Shown piece after piece: positions 30,201 to 39,837 of a stretch of DNA of 64,000 nucleotides (position 1 is the stretch's first letter; each line of letters opens with the position of its first letter). The DNA is from Saccharomycopsis malanga (Eukaryota > Ascomycota > Saccharomycetes > Ascoideales > Saccharomycopsidaceae), in contig CP025325.1 in the NCBI GenBank assembly GCA_004014935.1, positions 248,001-312,000 of the forward strand, given 5' to 3'. Below the pieces are notes generated by a model. The model did not search any database. It was given only the letters and a program-made list of their open reading frames with translations, and was not told the DNA's origin. Made by a program: the position numbers and the translations under genes.

Positions 30201-32510
30201 GGATCGATTCTTGCGTCAGTGTTGTTAAACATGATTTCCCAATCAGAAAACGTTCGAAATGCAGCATTTGATACAATTGTTCTGTTAGTCGGGCTTTACA
30301 AGCTTCAGATTAATCGAAATATCATTTCCGAAGGCTCCACGTTTCCCAAAGACTCGGTGCCCTATGTATTGGACATTGCCAAGGCGTTGGCAGATAACCA
30401 TCCGGAGTTGACAAGCGATTTCATCTCGGCTATTACAGAGGGCTATGATTCCTCGGAAAACAAGTACGGCTGTTTGATGTTGCTTTCCCTTTGGATCAAA
30501 AATATCCACACCCAATATCACCGAAGATGCGGAGCTCGGGGCACACAGCGAATCGAGGAAATCATCCACCGTTTTGTCGAACGCATTCCGGGGGTAACCG
30601 ACGACTTGTTGTTGACGTTCAAACAGTTTGTATGGAAAGGCATTGTGAGTGATGTCCATCTTGTGGAGTATGCGGTCGCAGACATCATAAGGGAGGCTTT
30701 GAAAAAAGAAATCCAGGGCGACAATTGGGATAACATTGATTCTGTGATTTCTTCGTTTCCTACCATTGATGTGTGCGGCTTGATTATCAAGCAACTCCGG
30801 CAAGTGGTGGATATGCCGCTTTTTACGACAGACCGACAAGTTTCAGTGACTATCAGCTGGATCAAGGCCCGCATTTTGGTCAAAGTGTGTGAATCGCTTG
30901 CATTTGACGCGCTCTTTCTTGCCGAAACATATTTTGCCGAACTTTGTTTTATTGTGTCCATGTTGGTCAATGTGGGCCCCTACGATCTCCGTGTTTCGGT
31001 TCGTAATCTTGTAATCAATGTGTTGCATTCCTTTTTAAGCAAGAAAAGCTTATCGGAAGCGGCACGGACTCATGTTCTTCGTACTATTGAAGACCTCTCG
31101 GGTCCTGGCGCAAAGATCACGTTTGGACTTGTCAAGAACAACGATTCGTATGCTGTTATTCCGCGGCGGCCTGACCAGCTCTTTGCCTCGTACACACACT
31201 TAGAAAGCTTCTGCGGCGCCCTTTTACTGTTCATTGAATTGCAGCCGACCGAAATGAAAAATATATGGAAGGGCCGTTGGGCCAGCTTTGTTTTAAGTGC
31301 CGCATTTCGCCAGCATGGCCCGCTCCAAGGCCGAGGCATCCTCGTTTCTGGTATCCTTTGTCGTAGTGGAATCTCGGACTCGGTGATTATTGAGTTTGTC
31401 CGAAAATACATCGACTTCTGTACTAGTGACCTTGCAGCCACCGACTTGTCGGTCAGTGTTTGTTTCCATTTGGCCTTTGCAAGCTTCGCAGAGGCTTTGA
31501 CACCAATCTCACAGTACACAGGCTTTATGTTTTGCATTGGATTTGCCCATTGTGCCCTCGACAATACCATCTACTTTCAAACGGCACTCCGACTTTTTGC
31601 AAACCATGTGTCTGGAATGAGGAGAAATGGGCTTCTTGGCCCACAATCCGATTATCGGGCATGTCTTGCCCAATTCCAGGCAGAATATCCGTATCTTCTC
31701 GGCCATGTGCAGGCCTTTTTCGGGCTACATCTCGACACTGGTGCTGTGGACCAGGTGTTTTTGTACTATGCAGTCAAAGCACTCCAAGTTCCGTATATGA
31801 AACGTAATGGATACGACTTGTTGCTGTTACTATTCCGTGTTCGGGGCGGCTATGATATTCACCAAGCAAAGAAACATTCCAATTGGTTGGAACTGGTTTC
31901 TAAAGCCGACAGCATCTCGTATCTTCTTATGCTTTTCATCAGTGGTGTGCACGGCGAAAACCATACCGAAATCATGCAACAAACCGGGTTGGACCCTTCA
32001 AGAGTTATTGTAGTAAATAATGTCCAAATCCCATTGGTTCTTGTAGAGTTCCTTCATTCTCAAACAGATAACGCCATCATTTCCACGTATCAAGTCTCAG
32101 CATACTTTTGTAACGAACACACTGACGTGATCTCACAGCTTCGTTACGTGCTTCTTCTAAACACTTTGGATGCCTCCTGTGCAGACTTGCTTCTCTACGC
32201 ATATCTGATCATTAAAGACACATTGGTCAAACTTATTGAGAGCTCTGGTTCCATCGACATTTTACAAGCATCCTATGCTTTTGTTCAAAAAGTCAGCAAT
32301 CATCCACAATTTGAAACTCCAGAAATTGTAATTGAAAAATTCGATTCCTTGTTGGAAAATTACAAAATTACTGGTATTAAAAACACTTTTTTCAGAAACC
32401 ACGATCTCTTTAGTGAAGAAGAAACTCAAAGAATCGTAAATCACCCATTAAATCCTATTTTAATGAAGTTTTATTTTGACAAGGCTAACGCATTCACTCG
32501 TGTTGATTAA
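24219..32510 (+). CDS. IRA2: Neurofibromin-type Ras GTPase-activating protein (Ira1/Ira2)
   Basis: Stimulates GTP hydrolysis by Ras and so lowers cAMP/PKA signalling at membranes. The ATG at 24219 gives 2763 residues, somewhat shorter than the about 3080 of the Saccharomyces paralogues. The RasGAP domain lies around residues 1350-1600. TLRKNSIPAKML (about 1416-1427) carries the arginine-finger position, and FLFLRFVCPAIVSP (about 1522-1535) is the diagnostic FLR...PA signature. A Sec14-like/PH-like module follows at about 1690-1920 (FLIECPFVTQSYARDGTLLV, VMDCSFFDPRCSERF), as in NF1. The rest is helical repeat sequence. A Ser/Thr/Pro-rich disordered insert lies at about 545-705, where regulatory phosphorylation might occur (inference). 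With one gene visible I cannot say whether it is the Ira1 or Ira2 orthologue. Many yeasts have only one. The symbol is a family label. Confidence 0.92.
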   Translation: MTVEWNTQSLGLLESCNPQDTFVTIVDSLIARVRFINNDLASDALSNVSVIESDPSFVTTRKTLLQLAPVAAIVPYTILSFIALLDLINKKDKFAYIKKRPESSLNQIYVVTLLLSDFTETNWRLKERSELSSISSRSTEDSDKEFPHRIPADPLESDLVMKSLQVLVKLKSFKKARSIIRQLDGSSAYFELASSNQTIADIDYNLDAIVRYLSSASPLGYSKTTEIAVSTNADITNYDILGYLEYLAFLNLSPQTFEKEFQLLIYFTESFKNIYIQHIHSSFFIDCVISYSTCYTKDFLETIAKPEIHKVGDAYFEKIYPKYRLAPENEKKFYLRALAASLVIMPKQLELFLSGLESVSNKRLLKGNNVNKKQKLLHHVTKNIYEGGDKVPTLEFFMVIFNVASVIIQYDPEHPLVVVAKAYVLQVYNVLNPSNNAMLMVDTDISAIDKIRIEFYSLAIVLAPDLIKPKVINIIANPDTSLQFYYIVTHAIRNLIRRPYHKEFAYKLIDTIAITLRDHCGKLAKIVHETMADYDSLMSDASSSSRSFRYTSSSYTGDSRTVLSSKYSSTTLGLPTAVSNTEPESPSATPESTNLGSTLGASLGDMSLGDRHLLKVKEKTKSKKDAAFSFLSSFSREKRISATVKPTQSTLTNVKPTQTSSTSLKPSQPTLVANVPTNTNSDRISVTSNTAKPINVLNMEYCKRVENPAFLSREILKLIFQIFRSYSAFFFKLPSIYADLMDKSPNAYIEAARQTKTILFELKRILDPLLVSLADNDQKLVDTARRLVVRILDNEEASLLETYIALFSSCYLQSGFIDISLTCQLFEPKFLEIISFTTLFWTKRNKIIEKINMDELFDNIGDEGMYLVQKCFEDSEKLILVVMSTPGTDFYRILKLNCNLFIKEIEGDSFLSKRLRKRVNFALYKSLAEENYFVSSPVALQKRLRRKLSEHLSVYSEGMLQAMDIVYERWKDYHSVREPSHNEEVEHRNYGGFLAIVLGGIMKPELENSGSCARKKSLEYFISKQNDLLNSDDLKELENAKDLLANELHPYSHHYIIRKVQKELGSVLVRKDRVSSMDTSSNNVLASKEIMLLDAYVSVLIGFLNISDKTVSFTHSADMKAIALSFIQLLKGSIGTESVALIRLKIRVCRFLQKFSEDPDSLVLRGCSDKWKNSLIQVVSNWLDAICFGNSIYNNYNLFQNVKQDLRQEMDFFISFELALECLKSIGFLFKKCVIYPFGVQYQSEVRFVQTVTFVNYFNLFSRILENCLEHTPKTTTLSAIERKIELIKDQAVVVISNMLEYNYDVGIQYAMPLAFHKNLKIKHASMNVFKNIVKTIRDAKTKKTAQFEAVAFSRFVNVLCTNVDILIAMVRSMLASDYDTFSYNMLEALESSNYEVARITDLVDYELEMSPKIIDTLRKNSIPAKMLSLYAKKVGAQYLPSVLRPVVEEMSDKQDIFEVEKSDTPDNVDRFFYYLNRIVDSICESVATTPWELRILCSNIRRLVHKRTADYTTAILVISSFLFLRFVCPAIVSPTSENIIDGTPSVQQQRNYIQLAKVFQNLANDSIPSIKYKAVLSRKNELETMRQRLVKFLDEMSSDKSVQVPAKPTRVVSQEVFTTLYSLVIHRNDELSLHLMHPTTPRKSSVAETVASIHVLQDVSIDIGQRYLRFTPAIPAFVTVDAHPELYEMFKRYKDLDDSFLIECPFVTQSYARDGTLLVVFSHQYFAKVAHYDVDMLIFRTVQVCQKKWDEPFMLVMDCSFFDPRCSERFQRYFCDLTAKTRTFWDNCLGASYYNVNPAYAQLVQDGLQGSAFEGMLTKAKFLHAFYSPFDNLSTLIALGTPNWSIDAVKDTQLTIDCLIYLSDLRRYVPVVIKIGRIYVFWSSVVKELVVQNQKKYMRVTCSSRVSDWIDASDSNFINNDGNEFQVTVKNHGILRLSSAKKSEILKKLFLARLGRQTDVVTDYQASYLGLNGPGDTFVGLNGPSDTSSDTFLGSILASVLLNMISQSENVRNAAFDTIVLLVGLYKLQINRNIISEGSTFPKDSVPYVLDIAKALADNHPELTSDFISAITEGYDSSENKYGCLMLLSLWIKNIHTQYHRRCGARGTQRIEEIIHRFVERIPGVTDDLLLTFKQFVWKGIVSDVHLVEYAVADIIREALKKEIQGDNWDNIDSVISSFPTIDVCGLIIKQLRQVVDMPLFTTDRQVSVTISWIKARILVKVCESLAFDALFLAETYFAELCFIVSMLVNVGPYDLRVSVRNLVINVLHSFLSKKSLSEAARTHVLRTIEDLSGPGAKITFGLVKNNDSYAVIPRRPDQLFASYTHLESFCGALLLFIELQPTEMKNIWKGRWASFVLSAAFRQHGPLQGRGILVSGILCRSGISDSVIIEFVRKYIDFCTSDLAATDLSVSVCFHLAFASFAEALTPISQYTGFMFCIGFAHCALDNTIYFQTALRLFANHVSGMRRNGLLGPQSDYRACLAQFQAEYPYLLGHVQAFFGLHLDTGAVDQVFLYYAVKALQVPYMKRNGYDLLLLLFRVRGGYDIHQAKKHSNWLELVSKADSISYLLMLFISGVHGENHTEIMQQTGLDPSRVIVVNNVQIPLVLVEFLHSQTDNAIISTYQVSAYFCNEHTDVISQLRYVLLLNTLDASCADLLLYAYLIIKDTLVKLIESSGSIDILQASYAFVQKVSNHPQFETPEIVIEKFDSLLENYKITGIKNTFFRNHDLFSEEETQRIVNHPLNPILMKFYFDKANAFTRVD

Positions 32511-32957
32511 TCTTGTTGTTTTGCATGGTATAATTGAACTTTTTCTTTCTCATTTTATTTTAATGGTGAGTTTTACATTTTTGTAAATTAAGTCAATGCC
32601 GCTGGGCCATATGGCTCAGTGGCCAGTGAGAAGAGAAAAAAGACCTAACAGGATAGACTAGCAGTGTAGTCTAAAGAGAGAAAAAAGACCTAACAGTAAC
32701 ATGAAGACCTAACAGTAACATGAGTGAGAAGATTTGGATCAACAGAATTTGATTAAGTCTTACCAAATCCCCTTAGAGATAACGCATATATACGAAACTG
32801 ATATGCATTGGGCTTTAAATATATGATATTATTACCATTATCATTATATTAGAGCATTTAAAACGAACCTTTATCTTGTTGTTTAGCATAGTATAATTAA
32901 AATGTTTTCTTTTTATTTTAATGGTTTGAATTTTACATTTTTGTAAATCAAGTTGAT
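32511..32957. repeat. Duplicated 3' flank of IRA on both sides of a SINE
   Basis: 32511-32597 begins right after the stop codon (TCTTGTTGTTTTGCATGGTA, TTTTACATTTTTGTAAATTA). It recurs at 32872-32957 (TCTTGTTGTTTAGCATAGTA, TTTTACATTTTTGTAAATCA), an offset of about 361 bp. A SINE A copy sits between. The duplicates are far too long for a target-site duplication. Confidence 0.8.
32598..32848 (+). mobile_element. SINE family A, short variant with intact head
   Basis: Starts GCTGGGCCATATGGCTCAGT with box A, then two head-type repeats (AGACCTAACAGGATAGAC, AAGACCTAACAGTAACATGA). The 3' domain ACGCATATATACGAAACTGA, TGGGCTTTAAATATATGATA and an ATTATTACCATTATC tail follow. It lies between the duplicated IRA 3' flanks. 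Confidence 0.8.
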
Positions 32958-33410
32958 ATTAAAGGAATTCAAATGAATCCTTTGTAAAACTACTCATTAA
33001 AAAATAGTAAAGCACTTAGAATAATTGTATACAATTCACTTTACATAGCTTGGTAATAATTATTAATTTGCAGCTTTAATAGCTTGCCAAACCTCCATTG
33101 TGAGGTTACTGCTCGATGCACACACACACACACTCTCTCTGTACAATCCCCCATCCAAATACTCAGTTTTCACAAGAAGTCAATATAGCATTTTGGCGAT
33201 TTTCTTCAATTATATTTTCCAAAGACATGCAAATACATTCTCATATCGTACGGTTGGATTATGTCTACACATAACATACGAACCTCACCATAAACGTTTT
33301 TATTATCTCTACAATTAAACTGTTTAAAGCACTAATCCCGTTGATATTTTTCTAAAAACCTCTGTAAGAGCCATTGGTATGTTTTACAGCAATTGATGGA
33401 TGCATGTAGA
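32958..33410. other. Intergenic region, convergent gene ends
   Basis: AT-rich 3' flanks of IRA and the oxidoreductase gene, with a short CA/CT run at 33119-33138. No gene, tRNA or repeat family recognised. Confidence 0.6.
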
Positions 33411-34541
33411 TCACTCGGCATCATTGATTTGAGTAAGACTTTTGCCTTTGTTTTTACCAATGTACATTCCGTGATAAGATTCAGGCACCTTGATGAAGTT
33501 TGATCCTCTGGCATCAACAATAGTGGCCTGGCTAGTCAATTTGCCTTCTTTGATGTAATTTGCCAACCTCAATTTGAGTTCTGTATACTTGTGAGCATAA
33601 TCACTGACAACATGGCCTTTGACAGTGATTCTTTTGCTGACCAACTGGAACCCATCATACAATCCAGAGTTGGGTTCTTGCGGTTTTATAGACTCTCCTT
33701 GAGAAGCCATGCCTCCCGAATGAAGCACAGTGGCATTTTGGTTCAAATAAGGTTGAACAGCTTTATTAATAAACCCACCAGCTTGGTCAAAGAAGAAATC
33801 AATATGACCATGTTTTGCAACAGCGGTTTTCAAATTATCCGGAAACTTTTCATCTTTATAGTCAATCCCAATTACATTAGGACCTAAGCTTTCAACATAT
33901 TCAGCCTTTTGCGGGCCCCCAGTAATAGCATAAACCGTTTTAGATTTAAATACCTTCGATAAGACTTGAGTAATGACAGAACCAACTCCCCCAGCAGCAA
34001 CAGTCACCAAAATAACTTTACCAACATGGTCTGGGTTGGATTCATCAAGACCTAATCTGTAGAAGATACCAGTAGTTGCTGTAATTCCGCTGAGACCAAA
34101 GATGGTGACATGGCTCACCAAAGGAATCTTGGAAACAGGAAATGTTTTAGTATCAATGACATTTCCGCCGAAAACCGTAAAGGCTTTAGAATCAACTACA
34201 CTATATTCAGACCATCCACCAACACCTTCAACAAAATCCCCCGGTTTGAAACCAGAAGAAGTGGATTTCACCACTTTTCCAACAACGAGTGACTTGATTT
34301 CCTCGCCTTTCTTCAACTGAGGGCCGAAATATTCAGCTGGGCTAGCATCAATCCAATGTGCTTGCAAAGGGTCATTCGAAAGATAAATTGTTTTGATCAA
34401 AATTTGACTGTCTTTGAGTGCAGTAGATAAATTTGCTTTCTCATACTTGAACGTAGCTTGCTCAGAATCATCAAGAACAAGTTTTCTATTCACCGGTCTG
34501 TGATTAAAAACCCATCTTTGGGTAAAAATAGTTTCTGACAT
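33411..34541 (-). CDS. NADP-dependent MDR oxidoreductase, Yml131w-like
   Basis: Zinc-independent medium-chain reductase of the leukotriene B4 dehydrogenase/prostaglandin reductase type. These enzymes reduce activated alkenals and alkenones and are often induced by oxidative or electrophilic stress. The ATG at 34541 (MSETIFTQRWVFNHRPVN) gives 376 residues; a longer frame starts only at a TTG. Family marks: the opening WVFNHRP, SNDPLQAHWIDASPAEYFGP, GLSGITATTGIFY at the catalytic-domain junction, the nucleotide-binding VTVAAGGVGSVITQVLSKV, and FFDQAGGFI. No structural zinc lobe is present, as expected. A TATA element lies about 70 bp upstream. The closest Saccharomyces relative I recall is the uncharacterised stress-induced YML131W. 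Confidence 0.82.
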   Translation of the reverse strand: MSETIFTQRWVFNHRPVNRKLVLDDSEQATFKYEKANLSTALKDSQILIKTIYLSNDPLQAHWIDASPAEYFGPQLKKGEEIKSLVVGKVVKSTSSGFKPGDFVEGVGGWSEYSVVDSKAFTVFGGNVIDTKTFPVSKIPLVSHVTIFGLSGITATTGIFYRLGLDESNPDHVGKVILVTVAAGGVGSVITQVLSKVFKSKTVYAITGGPQKAEYVESLGPNVIGIDYKDEKFPDNLKTAVAKHGHIDFFFDQAGGFINKAVQPYLNQNATVLHSGGMASQGESIKPQEPNSGLYDGFQLVSKRITVKGHVVSDYAHKYTELKLRLANYIKEGKLTSQATIVDARGSNFIKVPESYHGMYIGKNKGKSLTQINDAE

Positions 34542-34608
34542 TTTGCTATTGGTGCTCTTTATCAAATTTTACTAATATCAAAATAATAAAAATGGAGTCA
34601 AGACTGCC

Positions 34609-34617
34609 TTATATATA
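34609..34617 (-). promoter_or_regulatory. TATA box of the oxidoreductase gene
   Basis: The minus strand reads TATATATAAGG about 70 bp upstream of the ATG at 34541. This supports that start over the in-frame TTG further upstream. Confidence 0.45.
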
Positions 34618-34619
34618 CT

Positions 34620-35794
34620 GCTCATGTTGAGACGGAGTTATGCCGGATTTAGCACGGTTTTTGTCTAGATATCCCGATACTTGTCAAAGCAGTCCGTAAA
34701 ACTCATTTGGTTGGCCAATTATTTCACTAGGCTCGGAGATTGTCTTATAACCGGTGGATTGTATATGGTTATAAAGATCTTTTTCGATGGTCTAATATAA
34801 TACGGCCGAAAAGTTTATACTCCGCCTATATCCGAAAGGGATGGTCAGTAATAATGACTGTCGAGAGGAGAATAATAAAGAAATCTATTTCCAGCGAGAC
34901 GAAATTTCACAGGTGTAGGTTGTCAAGTTGGATATTATACTATGGCATGATGAAATTGTGAAAGTTCTACTACATCTATCATAACAACTCTTTTGTCTTT
35001 CTGAATAAAGTCCATTTTCAAATGGCTCAAATAATAAAAATACTAATAATCTCTTATATTTCAAGCCCAGTAGATATCAGTTTCGTATATACACGCTATG
35101 GCCAAAGGGACTTGATAAAATACAGTGGAGAAAGCCCAGAAAAGTCCATAAACTTGTCACTTAATAGGAAAGCAAGCACTATTGGTCTAGGCCGTTTCAG
35201 ACAGTTGCACTTGTCTGTTCAACATTGTAAAAGCAGCGAGTAAATGCGTTTGTCTTGGAAATCAAGCCTCTGTTCCTGTTACATCTGTTTTCTCTTCTCT
35301 GAGAGCACAGGCCACAGGTCATATGGCCCAGCCACAATACATGAGAGTAGCATAATACTGTATACAGAATATTATTGGAGCGAACCGATATCTTGTCCTT
35401 TTATTGTTTTATTGGTTCTTATTGGTTTTAAGAGGTTCACGGTGATAATAAGACTTGTTTTGATGAAATCTCAATGTAGTAGTCATCAGGTTTTCTGTAG
35501 CGTAGCAGTAATCAGTCTTCTATAGGGTGATGCCTAGTAATATGAGAATACTAATGTCCATTCTGACAATGATATAGTGTTGATGTGATACTTATTCAAA
35601 GCATTGGCTGCTTGATGATTCATTCGGACCTTTTATTGGTATTTGCTGTTGATGATACTAAAGATTTGATCTAGACTTGCTAATGTTTTGATTTATTCAT
35701 TAAACTAGTAGTTAATTTCGTGTTGTGCGCCTGTTTAGATACAACATTTCCATAAAAAGCCCGACCTTGATGACCACTTTGAATAGCAATACAA
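34620..35794. other. Intergenic region between the oxidoreductase and the zinc-cluster gene
   Basis: Promoter DNA of the oxidoreductase on one side and the 3' flank of the regulator on the other. It contains one full-length SINE A (35055-35340, minus). The other 800 bp show no coding potential. Confidence 0.6.
35055..35340 (-). mobile_element. SINE family A, near full length
   Basis: On the minus strand: GCTGGGCCATATGACCTGTG (head), GTGCTCTCAGAGAAGAGAAA, a box B-like region, CAGACAAGTGCAACTGTCTG, GCCTAGACCAATAGTGCTTG and the 3' domain CGTGTATATACGAAACTGAT, then CTGGGCTTGAAATATAAGAG with an ATTATTAGTA tail. Confidence 0.82.
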
Positions 35795-38123
35795 CTAGTC
35801 AGTTTCATCTTGCGAAACAAAAGTATAGTTGGCAATCAGATTGACCATGTCCAAATACAGAGGGGTACCGGGGCTCATTCCCCATTCTTCGTGAGTGATG
35901 CCCAAGATGACGTTTCTGTCTACGAAAAACTGGCTTAGGAAAGCATTGAGATAGTCATACATGGTGTCAAAGTTTTCGCCATAGACCTGGTTGGTGAGAT
36001 AGGAAGTGTCTCGGGGGTTGTAATCTAGGGGCAAAAGGCCGTTTCTTGAGATGTTGAATTTGTGAAAAGGAATGGGGAGTTCGAAGGCCGGGTCTTCGCT
36101 GTGGATGATGGAATCGATTCTGGTGTTGATAGGCGGGTTTGTTTCTTTGAACTGGACCTTGTACTGGTCGAAAAGCGAGGCGACCTCAGACAGTTGGCTG
36201 GTGGTTGCGCTGTAGGACAAGGAAGGGAAATGTTCTCTTTTGAAATAGACATTCTTGAAGTGGGTGATCTGGTTTTCCTGGATCCAGGGAAGGGCTCGTT
36301 TGATGAATCTGTTGAGACCCTTTTCCAAGTAGTCGGGATACGGTTGGTGGAAATGGATATTTTCGTGGTAAATGTTGGCACGAATAGAGAAGAAGGATAT
36401 GAGTCTTGTGAAATAGTTTATGTGAGCTTTCAACTGCAAACCGTCTGGCGACAGATCGCCATCTAGTTCTTTGAACAACGAATCGTCAAACGTGATGGAT
36501 ATCTTGGAAAGACCAGTGAATCCGCCCCCGTAGAGATATGCTTGGTGGTTTAGAATATTATCCATGGCCACGCCCAACGTTATCCAGAAGGCGTAGAAAA
36601 CACGCTCTACAAGCGACATTCTGAAGTTGCCGTCAAGCAGAACCACCTCGCAGGGGATGATCTTGTACCAGTAGCTGTGGACCTTGCTGATGATATCGGG
36701 CGGATAGCTGACAACGTATATGGTGTTACGAAGAGGAACGACTTCTGTCTTCAAAAAGTCGAAAAACAGCATGGCTTCGTTGTACTGTTCCAATAAATGC
36801 TTGTTGGAGACAACGAACCGCTTGAACTGGGCAAAGTCGGCGAAAAGCTCGTCTAGAAACGTTGGGTCGTACGAAGGAATAAACACTTCTTTCATGTCCG
36901 CATATCCCAAGGCCTTGAAGAAAACAAACCCGTCGCCCAAGGCGCCCTGGCTGGTTTCCAAGAGGGTGGTGGATTTCTTGAACATGCGGAGAATCTCCTG
37001 GTAATGGAGAAAGAAGTTCATGGCCACCTTGTAGTTGTAGGGTCTGTAGGAGGCAGCAGCACCAAACTGGATCATGGAGCTGATGGTTGCTGTGTACACC
37101 AATCTGGAAAATACGTGGTCCGGGGCCTCTGCCGTGAACCCTTCGGCGACCTCGTTGATGTATTTGAACTGGTTGTTGAGCCGGTGGGCCGCAAATGAGT
37201 AGTGACGCTCCAAAAACCGGCCCAAGAAGCTGAACCGGCCTGGCTTGTGCTGATACAACTTTTCCTTGCGCTGCAAGACACATATCGAGTAGCAGATGAG
37301 CGACAGAAACAAGACAAGGCTCTTTTCCGCATTGAGATATTGGGTGCAGAACGACAGGCCTAGGATTTCAAACCGCTTGCGGTGACGGGCATACAGGTCG
37401 TTGAAGATCTCATACAAACGCACTGTTGCTGGATTGTACGTTTTCCTAAAGTCGTTACAAATGGTAAGTCTATACAACGGCATGCTTCTGGGTATCATAA
37501 TGGCCCCAGGAAGACCGCTACAGGGAGCGGTGCTGGTGCTGGGCAGCCCCAGCTGCGCCCTGGATTGGCTTCTGTAGATGCTCAGCGGACCAACTTGGAA
37601 ATTGATAAAGCCATGTTGGACACTGTTGATATCTATATCTGCAGACAGTATGGCCGCATATCTAGTGGGTTTTTTTCTCGCCATGGCCGTTTCCTTAACT
37701 ACTTTGAACTTGCCAAAACTGGCATCCTGCTCGCCAAACCGCAGCTGGCCAGCCTTCTGAAGCCGGCTGTGGTCTGCTATAATAGAATGCGCTCGCCTTA
37801 TTCTGTCTAGAAACTCTTGCGAAGCATCTAGATACGAGCACCGAATCTATCTTGTTAGTTTATGGTTACCACACAGCAAACCAGCTAGCTTTACTCACAT
37901 TCTTCTTGCGACAAGAGCCACATTCAGGCAACTGTTCGTCGCATTTCCGCCGGGACAACTTTTTACAATTATCGCAGCCTAATCGTGAGGCCACAAACGA
38001 TTTTTTCTTTCTCTTGGTTGGTTCTAATGTCTTCTCCGTCATCGCTAGAACGTCTCCCAACATAGCAGAACCTCTCGTATGGTCCAAATCACCAAATGCC
38101 TTTACTGTTGTCTTCTTGATCAT
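35795..38123 (-). CDS. Zn2Cys6 fungal transcription factor (two exons)
   Basis: Exon 1 is 38123-37899 (75 codons) and exon 2 is 37846-35795, giving 758 residues. The 52-bp intron has donor GTGAGT, branch site AACTAAC and acceptor TAG. Splicing is required to complete the zinc cluster: five cysteines (50, 53, 61, 68, 71) lie in exon 1 and the sixth (78, in KKNIRCSY) comes from exon 2. The second and third cysteines are seven residues apart, where six is usual. A basic stretch (KRKKKSFVASR) precedes the cluster and could be a nuclear signal. The long C-terminal part is helical with no recognisable enzyme motif, as in the middle-homology/activation region of this family. Target genes cannot be deduced. 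The neighbouring MDR oxidoreductase is a possible but unproven target. Confidence 0.85.
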
Positions 38124-38935
38124 GACTGGTTTTGCCCGAAGACTGGTTTTTTGCCTCGCATCTTTTTCACCGCCTGAAAACAGCGCAGATCGCCGGCCTA
38201 TTTGATCATCTAATAATGATTCTTACAGTTTGAGCTCCGTAAATTTTAGTTTATTGGGAGGTAATTATTTAGCAATCTGTGGTATGATATCATAAACTGC
38301 ACTTAAGAATCATAGACTGTACTTTAGAATCATAGAATGATACATTATATCGTAGAAAGGTTACTACAATACAGTGCGCATTGATCTTTAAATAGACTAA
38401 AGCGAAGCAAATACCTTATATCATAGATAGAAAGTATACAGTAAAATAGATAAATCATATACACTTTTGACTGGCAAAAACAAAACTTGCTTTTCTTTTT
38501 TTGTCCACTTGTAAATCTACCATAGTAAAGCTTGGTTTGAAGATAACACACTTGGAAATCAAAACCTGCTCTACCAAACTTTTGGGCTTTGCATGTCTCA
38601 GAATTTGCTCATTTGTTATAAAATCTTGAAACATCAATGGACTAGATTTTTGCTATTTTGATATCATACATTTCAAGCCCAGTAAATAACAGTCTTCATT
38701 TGTCAAGCAGCCAATTGTCATTTTCTTGATTAGTATAGACTTGGTTGATTTTTCTCTTCATTTTCATTTTACTAGTTCTCATGAGCTAGACTTGTTCTAT
38801 CCTTTTATATAATAAGTTACGTTTTTACCCATTCTCCGTGAAATACAAATCCATAGTAATATTACAAACTAAATGCCAGTTGTCTTAATAAACATAATAT
38901 ATATAATAATCTCTTGCTTCAATCTTAGCTTGGAC
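38124..38935. other. Promoter region of the zinc-cluster gene with repeat fragments
   Basis: Short repeats (AGAATCATAGACTGTACTTT type) lie at about 38303-38342. A SINE A tail fragment (minus) is at about 38664-38700, and a piece of the family C border (CAATTGTCATTTTCTTGATT) at 38711-38730. No gene. Confidence 0.6.
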
Positions 38936-39482
38936 TTCAATGATATGAAATAACGTCAAGAAATAAAGAGAGTCTCTCTGAGAGGTGAAAAACACGATTT
39001 TCAACATATTCTGTGTTATTTTCGACAAAAATGATACTTTTGCACTATTAAATTATTTCTCAAGCCAATTTCTAAAACAAAGTACACAGTATCAAACTCT
39101 AGACTTCAAGGTGTATCAGAAAAAATTTTTGTATGGTTTGGGTTTCTGTAAAGACACTAGAATATGACTTGGAATAATTAACTTTTTGTCAAAATTGACA
39201 ATTTTCCACTTCATCAAATATTTACGCGAAAATCTACCATTTTTCATTATAAATAGCACTAGACTATAGCAAAAAAAATTCAAAACGCCGGAGTACTTTT
39301 TTTTAAATTAACATAACCTGTATAGAACTGATTTAATTCAATAAAACATTTGACAATTTCTCCAAAACTACAAGAGCGCGAATCGAGTACCAAAACCCAA
39401 AGTGAGGAACGCCACACTTGTTTTCCCTACTATTTTGTGTGGCGCATGGCCCAACCAACTTGGCCACCTGGAAATAGTCAGG
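38936..39482 (-). mobile_element. Family B repeat, 3'-truncated
   Basis: On the minus strand: CTGACTATTTCCAGG and TGGCCAAGTTGGTTGGGCCA, GTGTGGCGTTCCTCACTTTG, TACTCGATTCGCGCTCTTGT and the body, down to TTTATTTCTTGACGTTATTT, where it stops. The junction with the preceding SINE tail (ATAAGATTATTATATGTTAT) is the same as in the copy at 11.6 kb. Confidence 0.78.
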
Positions 39483-39790
39483 TATAACATATAATAATCT
39501 TATATTTCGAGCCCAGTACATATTACATATAAACATTTTAAATAAGATCTTTTATTTCAAGCCTAATAAACACCAGTTCCGTATATACGCCCTATTTCTA
39601 AAGGGTTTGGTAAAACATGGTGAGGAAAACCCAAAAAAGTCCATAAACGTGTCACTTGATTAGAAAGTAAGCATTTACTGGTCTGGGTCGTGTTCGTATT
39701 GGGAATCGGACCTTTGAGTTTATTAGGTTTTTTTTTCTTCTCCAAGAGTACTATCTGCTAAGCTATCCTGCCAAATGCTCGGTAAACCTT
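39483..39790 (-). mobile_element. SINE family A, one 3' end plus one near-complete copy
   Basis: Directly before family B (on the minus strand) is a 3' end, GTACTGGGCTCGAAATATAA. Ahead of it, 39790-39545 is a longer copy with a tRNA-like head (GATAGCTTAGCAGATAGTAC, a decayed box A), a box B-like TCCGATTCCCAATACGAACA, GACCCAGACCAGTAAATGCT and GCGTATATACGGAACTGGTG. Confidence 0.75.
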
Positions 39791-39837
39791 TTCATTGTAG
39801 ACTATTGTAGAATAATTAAAGGTATGGGCTTTCCGAC

